Of a DNA stretch of 13,613 nt, positions 1 through 7,443 are shown one piece after another (the first letter of the stretch is position 1; every line of letters begins with the position of its first letter). The DNA is taken from NCBI GenBank assembly GCA_947474445.1, contig CANJJY010000075.1, forward strand, positions 1 through 13,613, read 5' to 3'. The position numbers and the translations under genes were made by a program. Under the pieces are notes generated by a model, which made no database searches, was not told the DNA's origin, and worked only from the letters and a program-made list of their open reading frames with translations. This DNA comes from Oligoflexaceae bacterium. GTDB lineage: Bacteria > Bdellovibrionota_B > Oligoflexia > Oligoflexales > Oligoflexaceae.

Positions 1-1
1 A

Positions 2-865
2 TACCGCGGCGATCACGCTCCAGCTCCGACCGACGAACAATCGGCTGCATTCCGTAGTTTTCTCAGCCAAGTCTTTGCGCAGCAGGCGCCACAGGATCAG
101 GGTGAATTTGTTGATTTGCTCGAAGAACTGACGGCCATGGGCCTGTCTTCGGCTGCTGTCGAACTAGCTGACCTGTCTCCCCAGTTCGCTATCGACGGTG
201 AATTCAGGGCCTGCCTGGCTCTCGGTTCGGCTCTCATGATGGAAAGTGAGCTCGATGAGGCGCTTTTGCTGCTGACGCAGGCTCAGGCCCTCGTCCCGGC
301 GGAAAGCGCTCCTTATGTGAACTTGGCGGCGATTTACTTTTCGCTCAACCGCGATGAGGAAGCGCAGCATTGGATCGAACGCGGTCTACAGATCGACGTG
401 AATCAGTTTAGGCTTTGGGAGATTCTCGCTTCGATCTATCTGCACGAAAACCGCGAAGAGGCTGGCCAGAAGCTGCAGGCCAAGGCCGACCGCCTTCATT
501 CCTATGCCGGTCTATCTCTCGCTGCAGACCTCATCGACCCGAACGACCGTCTGCTCAAGGCGCAGTACCTTGGCGATGCTTTCAACGCCGGCGCGCGCGA
601 CGATGATTTTCTGATCGAATACACCGCTGCCTTGGGCCTCGCCCAGCAGTTCGAGAAGATTCCTCAACTCGTCTGGCAGATGGAACACATCGAAAAGAAA
701 TCCGTACACTGGAAACTCTACGCGCACGCAGCGCAGGCTTATCTCGCCCTGAATAAAGAAGCTGAAGCAGCCGTTCTCATCCAGCGCGTGGCCCAATCGC
801 GCGACGTGCCGAGTAACGTGTTGCAGGATTTGCAGCAGATTTACGACGAGCAGATTCAACCGTAG
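2..865 (+). CDS. TPR-repeat protein, 5' end outside window
   Basis: The reading frame is open from the left edge to the TAG at 863-865, so the 287 visible residues are the C-terminal part of a longer protein; the TTG at 116 is not a convincing start because the frame continues upstream. The sequence is helical, with TPR-type helix pairs at about residues 68-99 (pattern A-L-x-x-G-x-x-L then D-E-A-L), 103-132 (Y-V-N-L-A-A-I-Y, then D-E-E-A) and 137-166. The C-terminal third (about 180-280) again has paired helices with alanine-rich faces. TPR proteins are scaffolds for protein-protein contacts; the partner cannot be told from the visible part. No catalytic domain or membrane segment is visible, but an N-terminal signal or domain may lie outside the window. 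The TPR call is fairly secure; the specific role is unknown. Confidence 0.75.
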   Translation, partial: YRGDHAPAPTDEQSAAFRSFLSQVFAQQAPQDQGEFVDLLEELTAMGLSSAAVELADLSPQFAIDGEFRACLALGSALMMESELDEALLLLTQAQALVPAESAPYVNLAAIYFSLNRDEEAQHWIERGLQIDVNQFRLWEILASIYLHENREEAGQKLQAKADRLHSYAGLSLAADLIDPNDRLLKAQYLGDAFNAGARDDDFLIEYTAALGLAQQFEKIPQLVWQMEHIEKKSVHWKLYAHAAQAYLALNKEAEAAVLIQRVAQSRDVPSNVLQDLQQIYDEQIQP

Positions 866-898
866 GGCTCTCTTCGCATATCCCTCGCTTATTCTTGA

Positions 899-936
899 AG
901 CGAAACAATCTTTGATAAAGCTTTGCTTGTTTCGCT
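899..936. repeat. 10-bp perfect inverted repeat upstream of the ridA-like gene
   Basis: AGCGAAACAA at 899-908 is exactly complementary to TTGTTTCGCT at 927-936, with an 18-base spacer. The spacer itself holds the small palindrome AAAGCTTT (917-924). No run of T follows the right arm, so this does not look like an intrinsic terminator for the TPR gene. The right arm overlaps a possible -35 element for the ridA-like gene, so it could be an operator or an RNA hairpin in the intergenic region. Confidence 0.55.
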
Positions 937-952
937 GCTCCTGCCTTGCTAT
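923..952 (+). promoter_or_regulatory. Possible sigma-70 promoter of the ridA-like gene
   Basis: TTGCTT (923-928) and TGCTAT (947-952) are spaced by 18 bases and lie about 55 bases before the start codon. The match is moderate (the -35 is better than the -10). The -35 overlaps the right arm of the inverted repeat at 899-936, which would fit repression by a protein bound there. Inference from position and consensus only. Confidence 0.3.
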
Positions 953-1007
953 CTCCTTATTTGGAAAACCCCTGCCTGATCAAAGTTTTGCTCCGAGGAG
1001 TGTCAAG

Positions 1008-1391
1008 ATGCAACAACACGAGATCTCCACCGCACTGGCGCCCTCCGCCATTGGACCCTACTCCCAAGCGATCGCCCATGGTGGCCTCGTCTACTGCTCC
1101 GGACAAATTCCCCTCGACCCCGCAACGGGCAACCTGGTCACCGAAAGCATCGAAGCCGAGACCCATCAGGTCATGAAAAACCTCAAAGCGGTTTTGCAGG
1201 CAGCCGGGAGCGACCTCCACGGAATTTTACGGACGACAATTTATTTGCAGAATCTTGAAAACTTCGCCAAAGTAAATGATGTATATGCAAGTTACCTGAG
1301 CAAACCCTATCCGGCCCGAGCGACAATCCAAGTGGCAAAGCTTCCTCGTGGAGCATCCGTAGAGATTGACGCGATTGCGCGGCAGCTCTAA
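1008..1391 (+). CDS. RidA/YjgF family enamine/imine deaminase
   Basis: RidA-family proteins are small cytosolic trimers that hydrolyse reactive enamine/imine intermediates, such as 2-aminoacrylate released by PLP enzymes, to keto acids and ammonia. The 127-residue product has the usual length. Family signatures are present in order: S-x-I-G-P-Y-S-Q-A (13-21), Y-C-S-G-Q-I-P (29-35), and the signature Y-P-A-R-A (101-105), whose Arg104 corresponds to the substrate-carboxylate-binding arginine, followed by V-E-I-D-A-I-A (118-124) with the conserved Glu119. The ATG at 1008 is chosen because GAGGAG (995-1000) lies 7 bases upstream and the N-terminus then matches the family; an in-frame TTG at 912 would add 32 atypical residues. 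It appears to be a single transcription unit between the TPR gene and the tail-tube-like gene. The presence of the key arginine suggests the active RidA subgroup rather than an inactive relative. Confidence 0.93.
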   Translation: MQQHEISTALAPSAIGPYSQAIAHGGLVYCSGQIPLDPATGNLVTESIEAETHQVMKNLKAVLQAAGSDLHGILRTTIYLQNLENFAKVNDVYASYLSKPYPARATIQVAKLPRGASVEIDAIARQL

Positions 1392-1508
1392 TCTCCTTTC
1401 TTAGGCTGAGAATCCTCCGCTCAAGCTATCCCCCAGGAGTTCGGGAGCAGGTGTGACGGTAGTTTTTCTTTCCGGAAGACGGCGCCACATAGGTATGAAA
1501 AGCTTGCT

Positions 1509-1517
1509 TGCTATGCT
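1509..1517 (+). promoter_or_regulatory. Possible extended -10 promoter of the tail-tube-like gene
   Basis: TGCTATGCT has the extended -10 form TGn-TATnnT and lies about 48 bases before the start at 1565. No good -35 hexamer was found at the right distance, which an extended -10 can tolerate. Weak, consensus-only evidence. Confidence 0.25.
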
Positions 1518-1564
1518 ACACTTGAAGAAAACGACCAACAGAAGCTTGGTAAATTGGGAGTCGC

Positions 1565-2035
1565 ATGAGACGCGTCCTGAGGCTCATGAAAAAAAACGCT
1601 ATCTATATGGGTCTTCTGAGTTTGGTCCTGGTGCTTGGTCAAAGCATCAAGGCCGGCCTGAAAACGCCCGTATTGACCACATATGTAGAGATTGATGGGG
1701 TAGATTACGGTTCCTTCGACATGATCGAGGGTCTCGAGAAGTTTGCCCATGATGGTTTTCCTCTGACAGGCGAAGCCAGTTTTGAGACGGTTCAATTGAG
1801 CCGTGAATTTGTCACGCAACCTTCGCTGTACCTATGGGCGAAGAATCAGACCAGCCGCAAGTTTGGTCCCAAAGATATCCATCTCATCACGGAAAACGAG
1901 GAGGGATACGTCGTATCACGCAAGGTTTTGCAGCTTTGCCAACCCTTGTCCTGGTCCGTAGAATCATCAAATCCTTCCTTGGGTGGTTTCAATGAGACAG
2001 TCGACCTTGCCGTTCAAAAAATCTCGGTCTTCTGA
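1565..2035 (+). CDS. Exported T4 gp19-like (tail-tube fold) protein
   Basis: The product (156 residues) begins with a basic stretch and a hydrophobic core (about 14-28) ending in S-I-K-A, read as a signal peptide cleaved after Ala30. The mature part resembles the T4 gp19-like phage tail tube family: V-E-I-D-G-V (41-46), an E-G-L-E turn (55-58), the S-R-E-F-V-T-x-P-S-L-Y-x-W-A-K segment (79-93), then C-Q-P-L-S-W (125-130), S-N-P-S-L-G-G-F (135-142) and a closing V-D-L-A-V-Q-x-I (146-153). Tube proteins of phage, R-type pyocins and contractile injection systems normally lack signal peptides, so export is the odd point. GGGAG (1556-1560) precedes the ATG at 1565; a second ATG at 1586 would give a more compact signal peptide. 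Its 3' end overlaps the next gene, implying co-expression. No sheath, baseplate or other tail gene is nearby. The fold call is from pattern recognition; the function is unknown. Confidence 0.7.
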   Translation: MRRVLRLMKKNAIYMGLLSLVLVLGQSIKAGLKTPVLTTYVEIDGVDYGSFDMIEGLEKFAHDGFPLTGEASFETVQLSREFVTQPSLYLWAKNQTSRKFGPKDIHLITENEEGYVVSRKVLQLCQPLSWSVESSNPSLGGFNETVDLAVQKISVF

Positions 2036-3392
2036 CAAACGCCTGAAGCCTCTCGTCTTTGCCGGAGCTTTGGGCCTTGGCGCTCTGAGCATTTGGGGTT
2101 GTCAGAATCTGTGGGATAATAGTGCGCCGACGGCCGTCCCGCCTGAGCCGCGACGCGTCTACGCCTCAAGCGTCAAGGTCTACCTGCAAAATGTTGAAAA
2201 GCGGACTTTCTATATCGGCGATTTCGATCGCGCTTCGTGCGTCGCTGGCTTTCCTCAGCAGTGGACAATCGGCTTTTCCAGCATGCTCGGCCTGCATCAC
2301 TTCGATATTGACTACGGCAGTGGGCCCAACCCTGGGATCGATCAGGTCACGGTCAAGGCGCAGCAGCAAGGCTATACCCTTAAAATGGGACCTATCCCCG
2401 TTCAGCTGCGCAACCGCAATCTCTGCGAAGAATCCAAAGTCGACGACAAGGTGACCTTCATCGAGAAGGGGGAGGATACCGAAGCCTTCTTTCAGACCTT
2501 GCGGACCGTCGCCCCCGATTGTCAGTTCAAATTGGTCGATGGTACAGAAAGCGGCCTCTCTTGCGATTTGAGCGTAGCCACTCCCGCCGAGCTTCTGACT
2601 CAGCTAGAAGCCCTCAAGCGCAACATGACCACCAAATGGAATCATCAGCCCTATCTACTCATCCGGCGCTTGACGCTCGCTACCCAGATGCTCGAAGCGA
2701 TGCGATCGGGCGAGGCATCGCCCGAAGTTAAAAAAGCGTGCCGCATCATTCGCTACTCCTTGCCGAATGAATTGCCTCTGAGCTTCCGCTCGAAGCTTTG
2801 GCAAGACAAAGTGTGCCAGGGCAAGACTGCCGATTCGCAAGTCTTGTTGCTTGGCCTCCATCAAGCGGTGAAAGAACTGCAAACTCTGTCGCGACGCATT
2901 GAGGATGCCAGTCTTGTCGGGCTTTTTTCCTTAGCAGTCCCGAGAGACTTGAATACAGCCAAAGAATATACGATCACCCTCCAGCCGATCGACCGGCCCT
3001 TGGTGATGAGCGAAATTCCACCGCAGATCACGAGTTGTGTGTGGCATCCTATGTTTTCCGACCAGGCTGAAAGTCAGTTGGTGGCGATCGATTTAGCGCA
3101 GATCCAGCATTCCGATCGCAGCTTTTGCGACCCTTCGCCAGCCCTCGCCCGTGCAAAGCGAGAGGCTGACGTCTACGTTCGTTCAAGCATGGCGAGCGAA
3201 ATGGAGTTTCAGATCTCCAATGGCCAATCCAAGAAGCTGAGACTGCCGACGGGCGATTATCGCTACAGCATCTCGCAATTCACCGGTCCTTTCCCCGAAG
3301 AATTGATTTCAGCGCAAGAGATCACACCTTTATCAACAGGCCATCTCGCCTGGAAAAGTGCGCGCCCGACCCTCGTCATCAAAAACTGGTAG
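1992..3392 (+). CDS. Putative lipoprotein of unknown function, coupled to the tail-tube-like gene
   Basis: I do not recognise a named family. The 466-residue product has a basic n-region with a long lead (residues 1-20), a hydrophobic stretch (about 20-33) and a lipobox-like I-W-G-C with Cys37, followed by a Pro/Ala-rich linker, which suggests a lipid-anchored envelope protein. The middle (about 190-310) is helical and charged. The C-terminal 70 residues include L-R-L-P-T-G-D-Y-R-Y-S-I, reminiscent of PEGA-like beta domains. There are several cysteines in the mature part, so disulfides are possible. The ATG at 1992 is preferred over the GTG at 1983; GGG-TGG at 1981-1986 is a weak ribosome site. 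The gene overlaps the tail-tube-like gene by 44 bases in another frame, so translation is probably coupled and the two products may work together at the envelope. The tryptophan at -2 of the lipobox is unusual, so a plain membrane anchor is an alternative. Confidence 0.65.
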   Translation: MRQSTLPFKKSRSSDKRLKPLVFAGALGLGALSIWGCQNLWDNSAPTAVPPEPRRVYASSVKVYLQNVEKRTFYIGDFDRASCVAGFPQQWTIGFSSMLGLHHFDIDYGSGPNPGIDQVTVKAQQQGYTLKMGPIPVQLRNRNLCEESKVDDKVTFIEKGEDTEAFFQTLRTVAPDCQFKLVDGTESGLSCDLSVATPAELLTQLEALKRNMTTKWNHQPYLLIRRLTLATQMLEAMRSGEASPEVKKACRIIRYSLPNELPLSFRSKLWQDKVCQGKTADSQVLLLGLHQAVKELQTLSRRIEDASLVGLFSLAVPRDLNTAKEYTITLQPIDRPLVMSEIPPQITSCVWHPMFSDQAESQLVAIDLAQIQHSDRSFCDPSPALARAKREADVYVRSSMASEMEFQISNGQSKKLRLPTGDYRYSISQFTGPFPEELISAQEITPLSTGHLAWKSARPTLVIKNW

Positions 3393-3504
3393 AACCTGAC
3401 TCAAAAGATTCTCGCGCCCGATCGTTTCGAAGTTCAGAATTCGAGGCGCTGAGGTAACCGCCAGGCCGCTTCAGCTCGAACCGACCCCTCCAGTTATGGC
3501 CCCC

Positions 3505-3534
3505 TTGCCACGTGCCTCACCACCCGCTTATATT
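3505..3534 (+). promoter_or_regulatory. Sigma-70-type promoter of the FMN reductase gene
   Basis: TTGCCA (3505-3510) and TATATT (3529-3534) each match five of six consensus bases and are spaced by 18 bases. They sit 33 bases before the TTG start at 3568, leaving a short leader that contains the ribosome site. The rest of the 175-base gap from 3393 shows no clear gene or terminator. Confidence 0.5.
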
Positions 3535-3567
3535 ACAGCCTTCTGAGACACGAGAAGGAGACCCCAG

Positions 3568-4164
3568 TTGAAGATTTCCATCGTCAGCGGCAGCGCCCGC
3601 AGCCAGTCACAAAGCATAAAAGTCGCTCGTTTTATCGAATCTCAGCTTGCAGGCCATACAACCTATCTCTGCAGTTTGGCCAATAATCCTCTTCCCCTTT
3701 GGGACGAAGGAGTCTGGTCGGGCACTCCGCTTTGGCAGGAAAAATGGGCCCCTATCAAGCAGGAGCTGCAAAGCTCAGACGCCTTTATTTTCGTGGCTCC
3801 CGAATGGGGTGGCATGGTCCCCGCTGCCTTGAAGAACTTCTTTCTCCTCTGCTCGGCTCACGAAGTCGGCCACAAACCAGGCCTTATTGTCAGCGTGAGC
3901 TCGACCCGCAATGGAGCCTATCCCATCGCTGAGCTGCGGATGTCCTCCTACAAGAACAATAGACTCTGTTATATTCCTGAGCATCTGATCGTGCGCGACG
4001 TGGAACAGGTTCTCAACGAAGGCGAACCACGCAGCGAAGACGACCGCTATATCCGCTTACGCCTCAACTATTGCCTAGAAGTGCTCAAGCAATATGCTGA
4101 AGCTCTCGGCCAAGTACGCAAAAGTGGCGTCATCGATCACAAGACCTTTCCCAACGGCATGTGA
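3568..4164 (+). CDS. NADPH-dependent FMN reductase family protein
   Basis: This family of flavodoxin-fold proteins binds FMN and uses NAD(P)H to reduce flavin, quinones or other acceptors in the cytosol. The N-terminus K-I-S-I-V-S-G-S-A-R-S-x-S-Q-S (2-16) is the FMN-phosphate loop; A-P-E-W-G-G-M-V-P-A-A-L-K-N (77-90) is the second family signature, usually written PEYNxSxPxxLKN; S-S-T-R-N-G-A (111-117) fits the third loop. The length of 198 residues is normal. The start is TTG at 3568: AAGGAG (3555-3560) lies 7 bases upstream, the family N-terminus begins exactly there, and no ATG lies nearby. The gene has its own promoter and seems monocistronic. The exact substrate cannot be read from the sequence. 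Confidence 0.88.
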   Translation: MKISIVSGSARSQSQSIKVARFIESQLAGHTTYLCSLANNPLPLWDEGVWSGTPLWQEKWAPIKQELQSSDAFIFVAPEWGGMVPAALKNFFLLCSAHEVGHKPGLIVSVSSTRNGAYPIAELRMSSYKNNRLCYIPEHLIVRDVEQVLNEGEPRSEDDRYIRLRLNYCLEVLKQYAEALGQVRKSGVIDHKTFPNGM

Positions 4165-4169
4165 TCATC

Positions 4170-4245
4170 GGAGCTTCATCACGGGCCAAAGGGCCAGCTC
4201 CAAGAAAGTCTAAATGGCCGTCTTTGGGGATTTTCCCTTTTGACG
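4170..4245 (+). terminator. Stem-loops after the FMN reductase gene, possible weak terminator
   Basis: GGAGCT (4170-4175) pairs with AGCTCC (4196-4201), and inside it GGCC (4184-4187) pairs with GGCC (4192-4195) around an AAAG loop, with an 8-base bulge on the 5' side. No T run follows directly. A second small stem, GGGA/TCCC (4227-4237), is followed by TTTT (4238-4241) and enclosed by CGTC/GACG (4219-4222, 4242-4245). Together they could end the FMN reductase transcript, but neither is a strong intrinsic terminator, and the distal stem overlaps the presumed ffh -35. Confidence 0.4.
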
Positions 4246-4269
4246 AGGCTAGAGAAAATAGGCTATAGG
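4240..4269 (+). promoter_or_regulatory. Possible sigma-70 promoter of ffh-miaB
   Basis: TTGACG (4240-4245) and TATAGG (4264-4269) are spaced by 18 bases, 65 bases before the ffh start. The -35 matches five of six bases, the -10 four of six. No other candidate in 4246-4320 is better. Confidence 0.4.
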
Positions 4270-4334
4270 CTTAGATTGCTTAGGTCTCGGCCCAGCCCGC
4301 CTGACTTTCCCTAGAATTTTGGAAGGAAGTATCC

Positions 4335-5909
4335 ATGCTTGATGTACTCAGCGAAGGCTTTCGCGAAGCCAAACTGAAACTGAGAGGCAAGGCGACTCTC
4401 AGCGAATCAAACGTCAAAGAAGCGATCGAGACCATTCGCAAGAGTCTACTCGATGCGGATGTTGAATATGGAGTCACGCGGACTTTTTTGCAACGCGTGC
4501 AAGAAAAGGCTTTGGGTCAAGAAGTTCAGCTGAAAGCCGGCAAAGGCGCTGAACGCATGCAGGTGACCCCGGCCGATCACTTCGTTTCGATCTGTCAGGA
4601 AGAGCTCGAAGCCCTGATGGGTCCGGTCGACGCCGAACTGACTTTTGCGACCAACCGTCCGACCATGATCATGATGGTCGGTCTACAGGGTAGCGGAAAA
4701 ACGACGACGACGGGTAAGATCGCGCGTTATTTGCAGACCAAACTCAAAAAACGTCCCTTGCTCGTCGCGGCCGATATCTATCGTCCTGCCGCCGTGCAGC
4801 AGCTGAAAGTATTGGGAGAACGCATCGGCGCTCCAGTCTTTCACATCGAAGGGGCAAAGCCCGTTCAGATCTGCCAGGAAGCGATCAAGAAGGCCTTCGA
4901 ACTCAACTGTGACGTCATCCTATTCGACACCGCCGGTCGCCTGACGATCGATGCAGCTTTGATGCAAGAGCTGGTCGATATTCAAAAAGCGACCAAGCCC
5001 GATAACGTCCTCCTCGTCTGTGACTCTATGATGGGTCAGGATGCAGTGACGACAGCCAAATCCTTCGATGAAACCTTGAATCTCTCAGGCATCGTGATCA
5101 CCAAACTCGACGGTGATGCGCGCGGTGGTGCTGCCTTGAGCATCAAAGAAGTCACGGGCAAACCTATCAAATTCCTCGGAATGGGCGAGGATCTCGATCG
5201 CCTCGAAGAATTCAGACCCGAAGGTCTCGCCAGCCGCATCCTCGGCCTCGGCGATATCGTCGGCCTCATGCAAGACTTCCAAAAAGTTTCCGAAGACGAT
5301 CAAGAAGAGCAGGCTCTCAAGCTTCTGCAGGGCCAGTTCAGTTATATCGACTTTTATAAACAAATAGAAATGATCCAGAAGATGGGTTCGCTCAAGGACC
5401 TCATCGCCAAGCTCCCCATGCAGGACATGATTCCTAAGGGTGCGAACATTGACGACAAGGAATTGACCAAGGTCAAGGCCATGATCGACTCGATGACCAA
5501 ACGCGAGCGCATCGGTCTCGATAATCTCGACGGCAGCCGCATGACGCGTATCGCCCGCGGTTCGGGTCGTCCTGTGAAAGAAGTGCAGGAGCTCCATAAA
5601 CGGTTCTCCGCCATGCGCAAAATGATGGGCGCCTTCGGCAAGAACATGGGCGGCATGCTCGGCAAGATTCCGGGTATGGGCACTCTCAACCAGCTCAACA
5701 GCATGCGCAAAGCTGCCAGCCAGATGTCTGGCCCTGGCGGCATGCCGGGCGGTATGGGCGGCATGGGAGGTATGGGTGATCTCGCTTCTATGTTGGGAGG
5801 CGGAGCGGATTTTGGAGCAGGCGGCCTGAAAAAACCGCCCATGGATCGGGATAAGCAAAAGAAATTGCGGAAAGACGCGAAGAAAGCCCGCAAGAAAAAT
5901 CGCAAATAA
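4335..5909 (+). CDS. ffh: Signal recognition particle GTPase Ffh (SRP54)
   Basis: Ffh is the protein subunit of the bacterial signal recognition particle: with 4.5S RNA it binds signal sequences of nascent membrane and secreted proteins and docks on FtsY. The 524-residue product has the full N-G-M layout. The N domain helices cover about 1-100. The G domain has the P-loop G-L-Q-G-S-G-K-T (116-123), D-T-A-G-R (198-202), T-K-L-D-G-D-A-R-G-G (256-265) and G-M-G-E (282-285). The M domain begins near 320 and contains the RNA-binding S-R-M-T-R-I-A-R-G-S-G (401-411), followed by a methionine- and glycine-rich segment (about 429-482) with G-G-M repeats. The tail (499-524) is lysine/arginine-rich and longer than in E. 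coli (453 residues). GGAAGGAAG (4321-4329) precedes the ATG. miaB follows 34 bases downstream, so the two are probably cotranscribed. Confidence 0.97.
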   Translation: MLDVLSEGFREAKLKLRGKATLSESNVKEAIETIRKSLLDADVEYGVTRTFLQRVQEKALGQEVQLKAGKGAERMQVTPADHFVSICQEELEALMGPVDAELTFATNRPTMIMMVGLQGSGKTTTTGKIARYLQTKLKKRPLLVAADIYRPAAVQQLKVLGERIGAPVFHIEGAKPVQICQEAIKKAFELNCDVILFDTAGRLTIDAALMQELVDIQKATKPDNVLLVCDSMMGQDAVTTAKSFDETLNLSGIVITKLDGDARGGAALSIKEVTGKPIKFLGMGEDLDRLEEFRPEGLASRILGLGDIVGLMQDFQKVSEDDQEEQALKLLQGQFSYIDFYKQIEMIQKMGSLKDLIAKLPMQDMIPKGANIDDKELTKVKAMIDSMTKRERIGLDNLDGSRMTRIARGSGRPVKEVQELHKRFSAMRKMMGAFGKNMGGMLGKIPGMGTLNQLNSMRKAASQMSGPGGMPGGMGGMGGMGDLASMLGGGADFGAGGLKKPPMDRDKQKKLRKDAKKARKKNRK

Positions 5910-5943
5910 TTGGTAGTTAGTCCGCTTGCAGAGGGTCCTTACG

Positions 5944-7434
5944 ATGGAACCGCGTTCCGAAGTTGTTGAAGACAAGAGTGTAAAAACAGAGGCCACAGCT
6001 TCCAAAAAAGTCTTTATCGAGACCTGGGGCTGTCAGATGAATGTCGCCGACAGCGAGCAGATGCTCAGCCTTCTGCAAGCGCGCGACTACGTTACTACCA
6101 CTTCAGCAGAAGATGCTGATCTCGTCCTCCTCAACACCTGCCATATCAGAGAAAAAGCAACTCATAAGGTCCTGAGTCGGCTGGGTCGGCTGCGTCAAAT
6201 GGCGGAGAAAAATCCCGGCATGAAGATCGCCGTCACCGGCTGCGTCGCGCAAGCTGAGGGCGAAAAGCTCTTAAAAAAAGCGGACAACATCGATATTCTC
6301 CTCGGTCCGGGCAAAATCGCTGAACTCCCGCAACTGATCGATGCGCATGCCGCATCGGGTCGCGCGGTGAGTGCTCTCGGTTTTCTCAAAGGTCGCGGCG
6401 ATGATGAAGCCGTCGCCAGTGTTGCCGGCGCACACTATCATCCGCCGATGGAAAGCGCGCTTGATACCGTGAAACCGACGGTTAGCGGCAAAACAGAAAT
6501 CACACGTTACGTGAACATCGCTCAAGGCTGCGATAACTTTTGCACCTTCTGCGTCGTGCCCTTCACGCGTGGACGCGAAGTATCGCGGACCGCATCGGAC
6601 ATCGTGCGAGAAGCTCAGACGCTAATAGCCGATGGCTGCAAAGAGATCACTCTGCTGGGACAAAACGTCAATAGCTACGGCCAGGACCTCCTTTCACCGC
6701 CTGAGAAAGAGATCATGACGGGCGACAACGGTTCAGCGCCTTTTGTCTCGCTCCTCGAGAGCGTCGTCCAGCTTCCCGGCCTTGAACGTTTGCGTTTTAC
6801 CACCTCTAATCCCCACGATTTCACCCGGCCTTTAGCCGAGCTATTCGCTCGCTATCCTAAACTGGGCCGTTATATTCACCTGCCCGTGCAGGCCGGCAAT
6901 GATGAAGTCCTCGAGCGCATGAAGCGCAAGGTAACGGTCGCCAGCTATCTTGAAAGGATCGATTGGCTCCGCGCGATCGACCCAGAGATGGCTCTGTCGA
7001 CCGATCTGATCGTCGGATTTCCTGGTGAGACGGACGAACAATTCGCCGACACCCTCGCGCTCGTCGCCAAGGTTCGCTACTCGTTTATCTATGCTTTCAA
7101 GTATTCGCCGCGCAAAGGCACGGCAGCGATGCGCTTTCGTGAGCAAGTCGAAGAAGCTGCCAAGACCGAAAGGCTCGCGGCACTCAATGCCCTGCAGGAC
7201 AGTATTACTCTCAAGCAAAATAGAGCTGAAATCGGCCGAACGCGGCAGATCCTCTGTCATTACGAGAGCCGAAAAGAGCCGGGCACTTTCTACGGCCGCA
7301 CCGAACAGTTCCGTCTGGTCAAGGTTGCGAGCGATCGCAATTTGCTCGGAGAAACCGTCTCGGTCGTCATCGAAGACGCGAATAAGACTGCCCTCATCGG
7401 CCGCCTCACGGCACCCTCTGCTATGTTCCAGTAA
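5944..7434 (+). CDS. miaB: tRNA (N6-isopentenyl adenosine-37-C2)-methylthiotransferase MiaB
   Basis: MiaB adds a methylthio group to i6A37 of tRNAs reading UNN codons, using radical SAM chemistry. The 496-residue product shows the UPF0004 domain with the auxiliary-cluster cysteines Cys30 (E-T-W-G-C-Q-M-N), Cys66 (L-L-N-T-C) and Cys100 (V-T-G-C-V-A-Q), then the radical SAM motif G-C-D-N-F-C-T-F-C (195-203) giving Cys196, Cys200 and Cys203, the typical V-V-P-F-T-R-G-R-E-x-S-R after it, and a C-terminal TRAM-type beta domain (about 430-490) with Y-E-S-R-x-E-P-G-T-F-Y-G-R-T. The intact W-G-C-Q-M-N and full length point to MiaB rather than MtaB or RimO. The ATG at 5944 with AGAGGG (5930-5935) 8 bases upstream is preferred over the in-frame TTG at 5926. 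It follows ffh closely and ends 9 bases before the convergent small gene. Confidence 0.95.
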   Translation: MEPRSEVVEDKSVKTEATASKKVFIETWGCQMNVADSEQMLSLLQARDYVTTTSAEDADLVLLNTCHIREKATHKVLSRLGRLRQMAEKNPGMKIAVTGCVAQAEGEKLLKKADNIDILLGPGKIAELPQLIDAHAASGRAVSALGFLKGRGDDEAVASVAGAHYHPPMESALDTVKPTVSGKTEITRYVNIAQGCDNFCTFCVVPFTRGREVSRTASDIVREAQTLIADGCKEITLLGQNVNSYGQDLLSPPEKEIMTGDNGSAPFVSLLESVVQLPGLERLRFTTSNPHDFTRPLAELFARYPKLGRYIHLPVQAGNDEVLERMKRKVTVASYLERIDWLRAIDPEMALSTDLIVGFPGETDEQFADTLALVAKVRYSFIYAFKYSPRKGTAAMRFREQVEEAAKTERLAALNALQDSITLKQNRAEIGRTRQILCHYESRKEPGTFYGRTEQFRLVKVASDRNLLGETVSVVIEDANKTALIGRLTAPSAMFQ

Positions 7435-7443
7435 ACAGCAATT

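Noticed and set aside
1453..1695. Plus-strand frame of 80 codons overlapping the tail-tube-like gene start
   Set aside because: Its second half lies in another frame of the better-supported gene at 1565, and it has no recognisable features.
1565..3392. Type VI secretion, pyocin or contractile injection locus
   Set aside because: Only one tube-like gene is present, with a signal peptide; no sheath, baseplate, spike, ATPase or lysis gene lies nearby.
5085..6005. Long minus-strand open frame (306 codons) opposite ffh
   Set aside because: It is the antisense of ffh and the start of miaB; the low-complexity His/Ala/Glu-rich product reflects the codon bias of the real genes, and it has no clear ribosome site.
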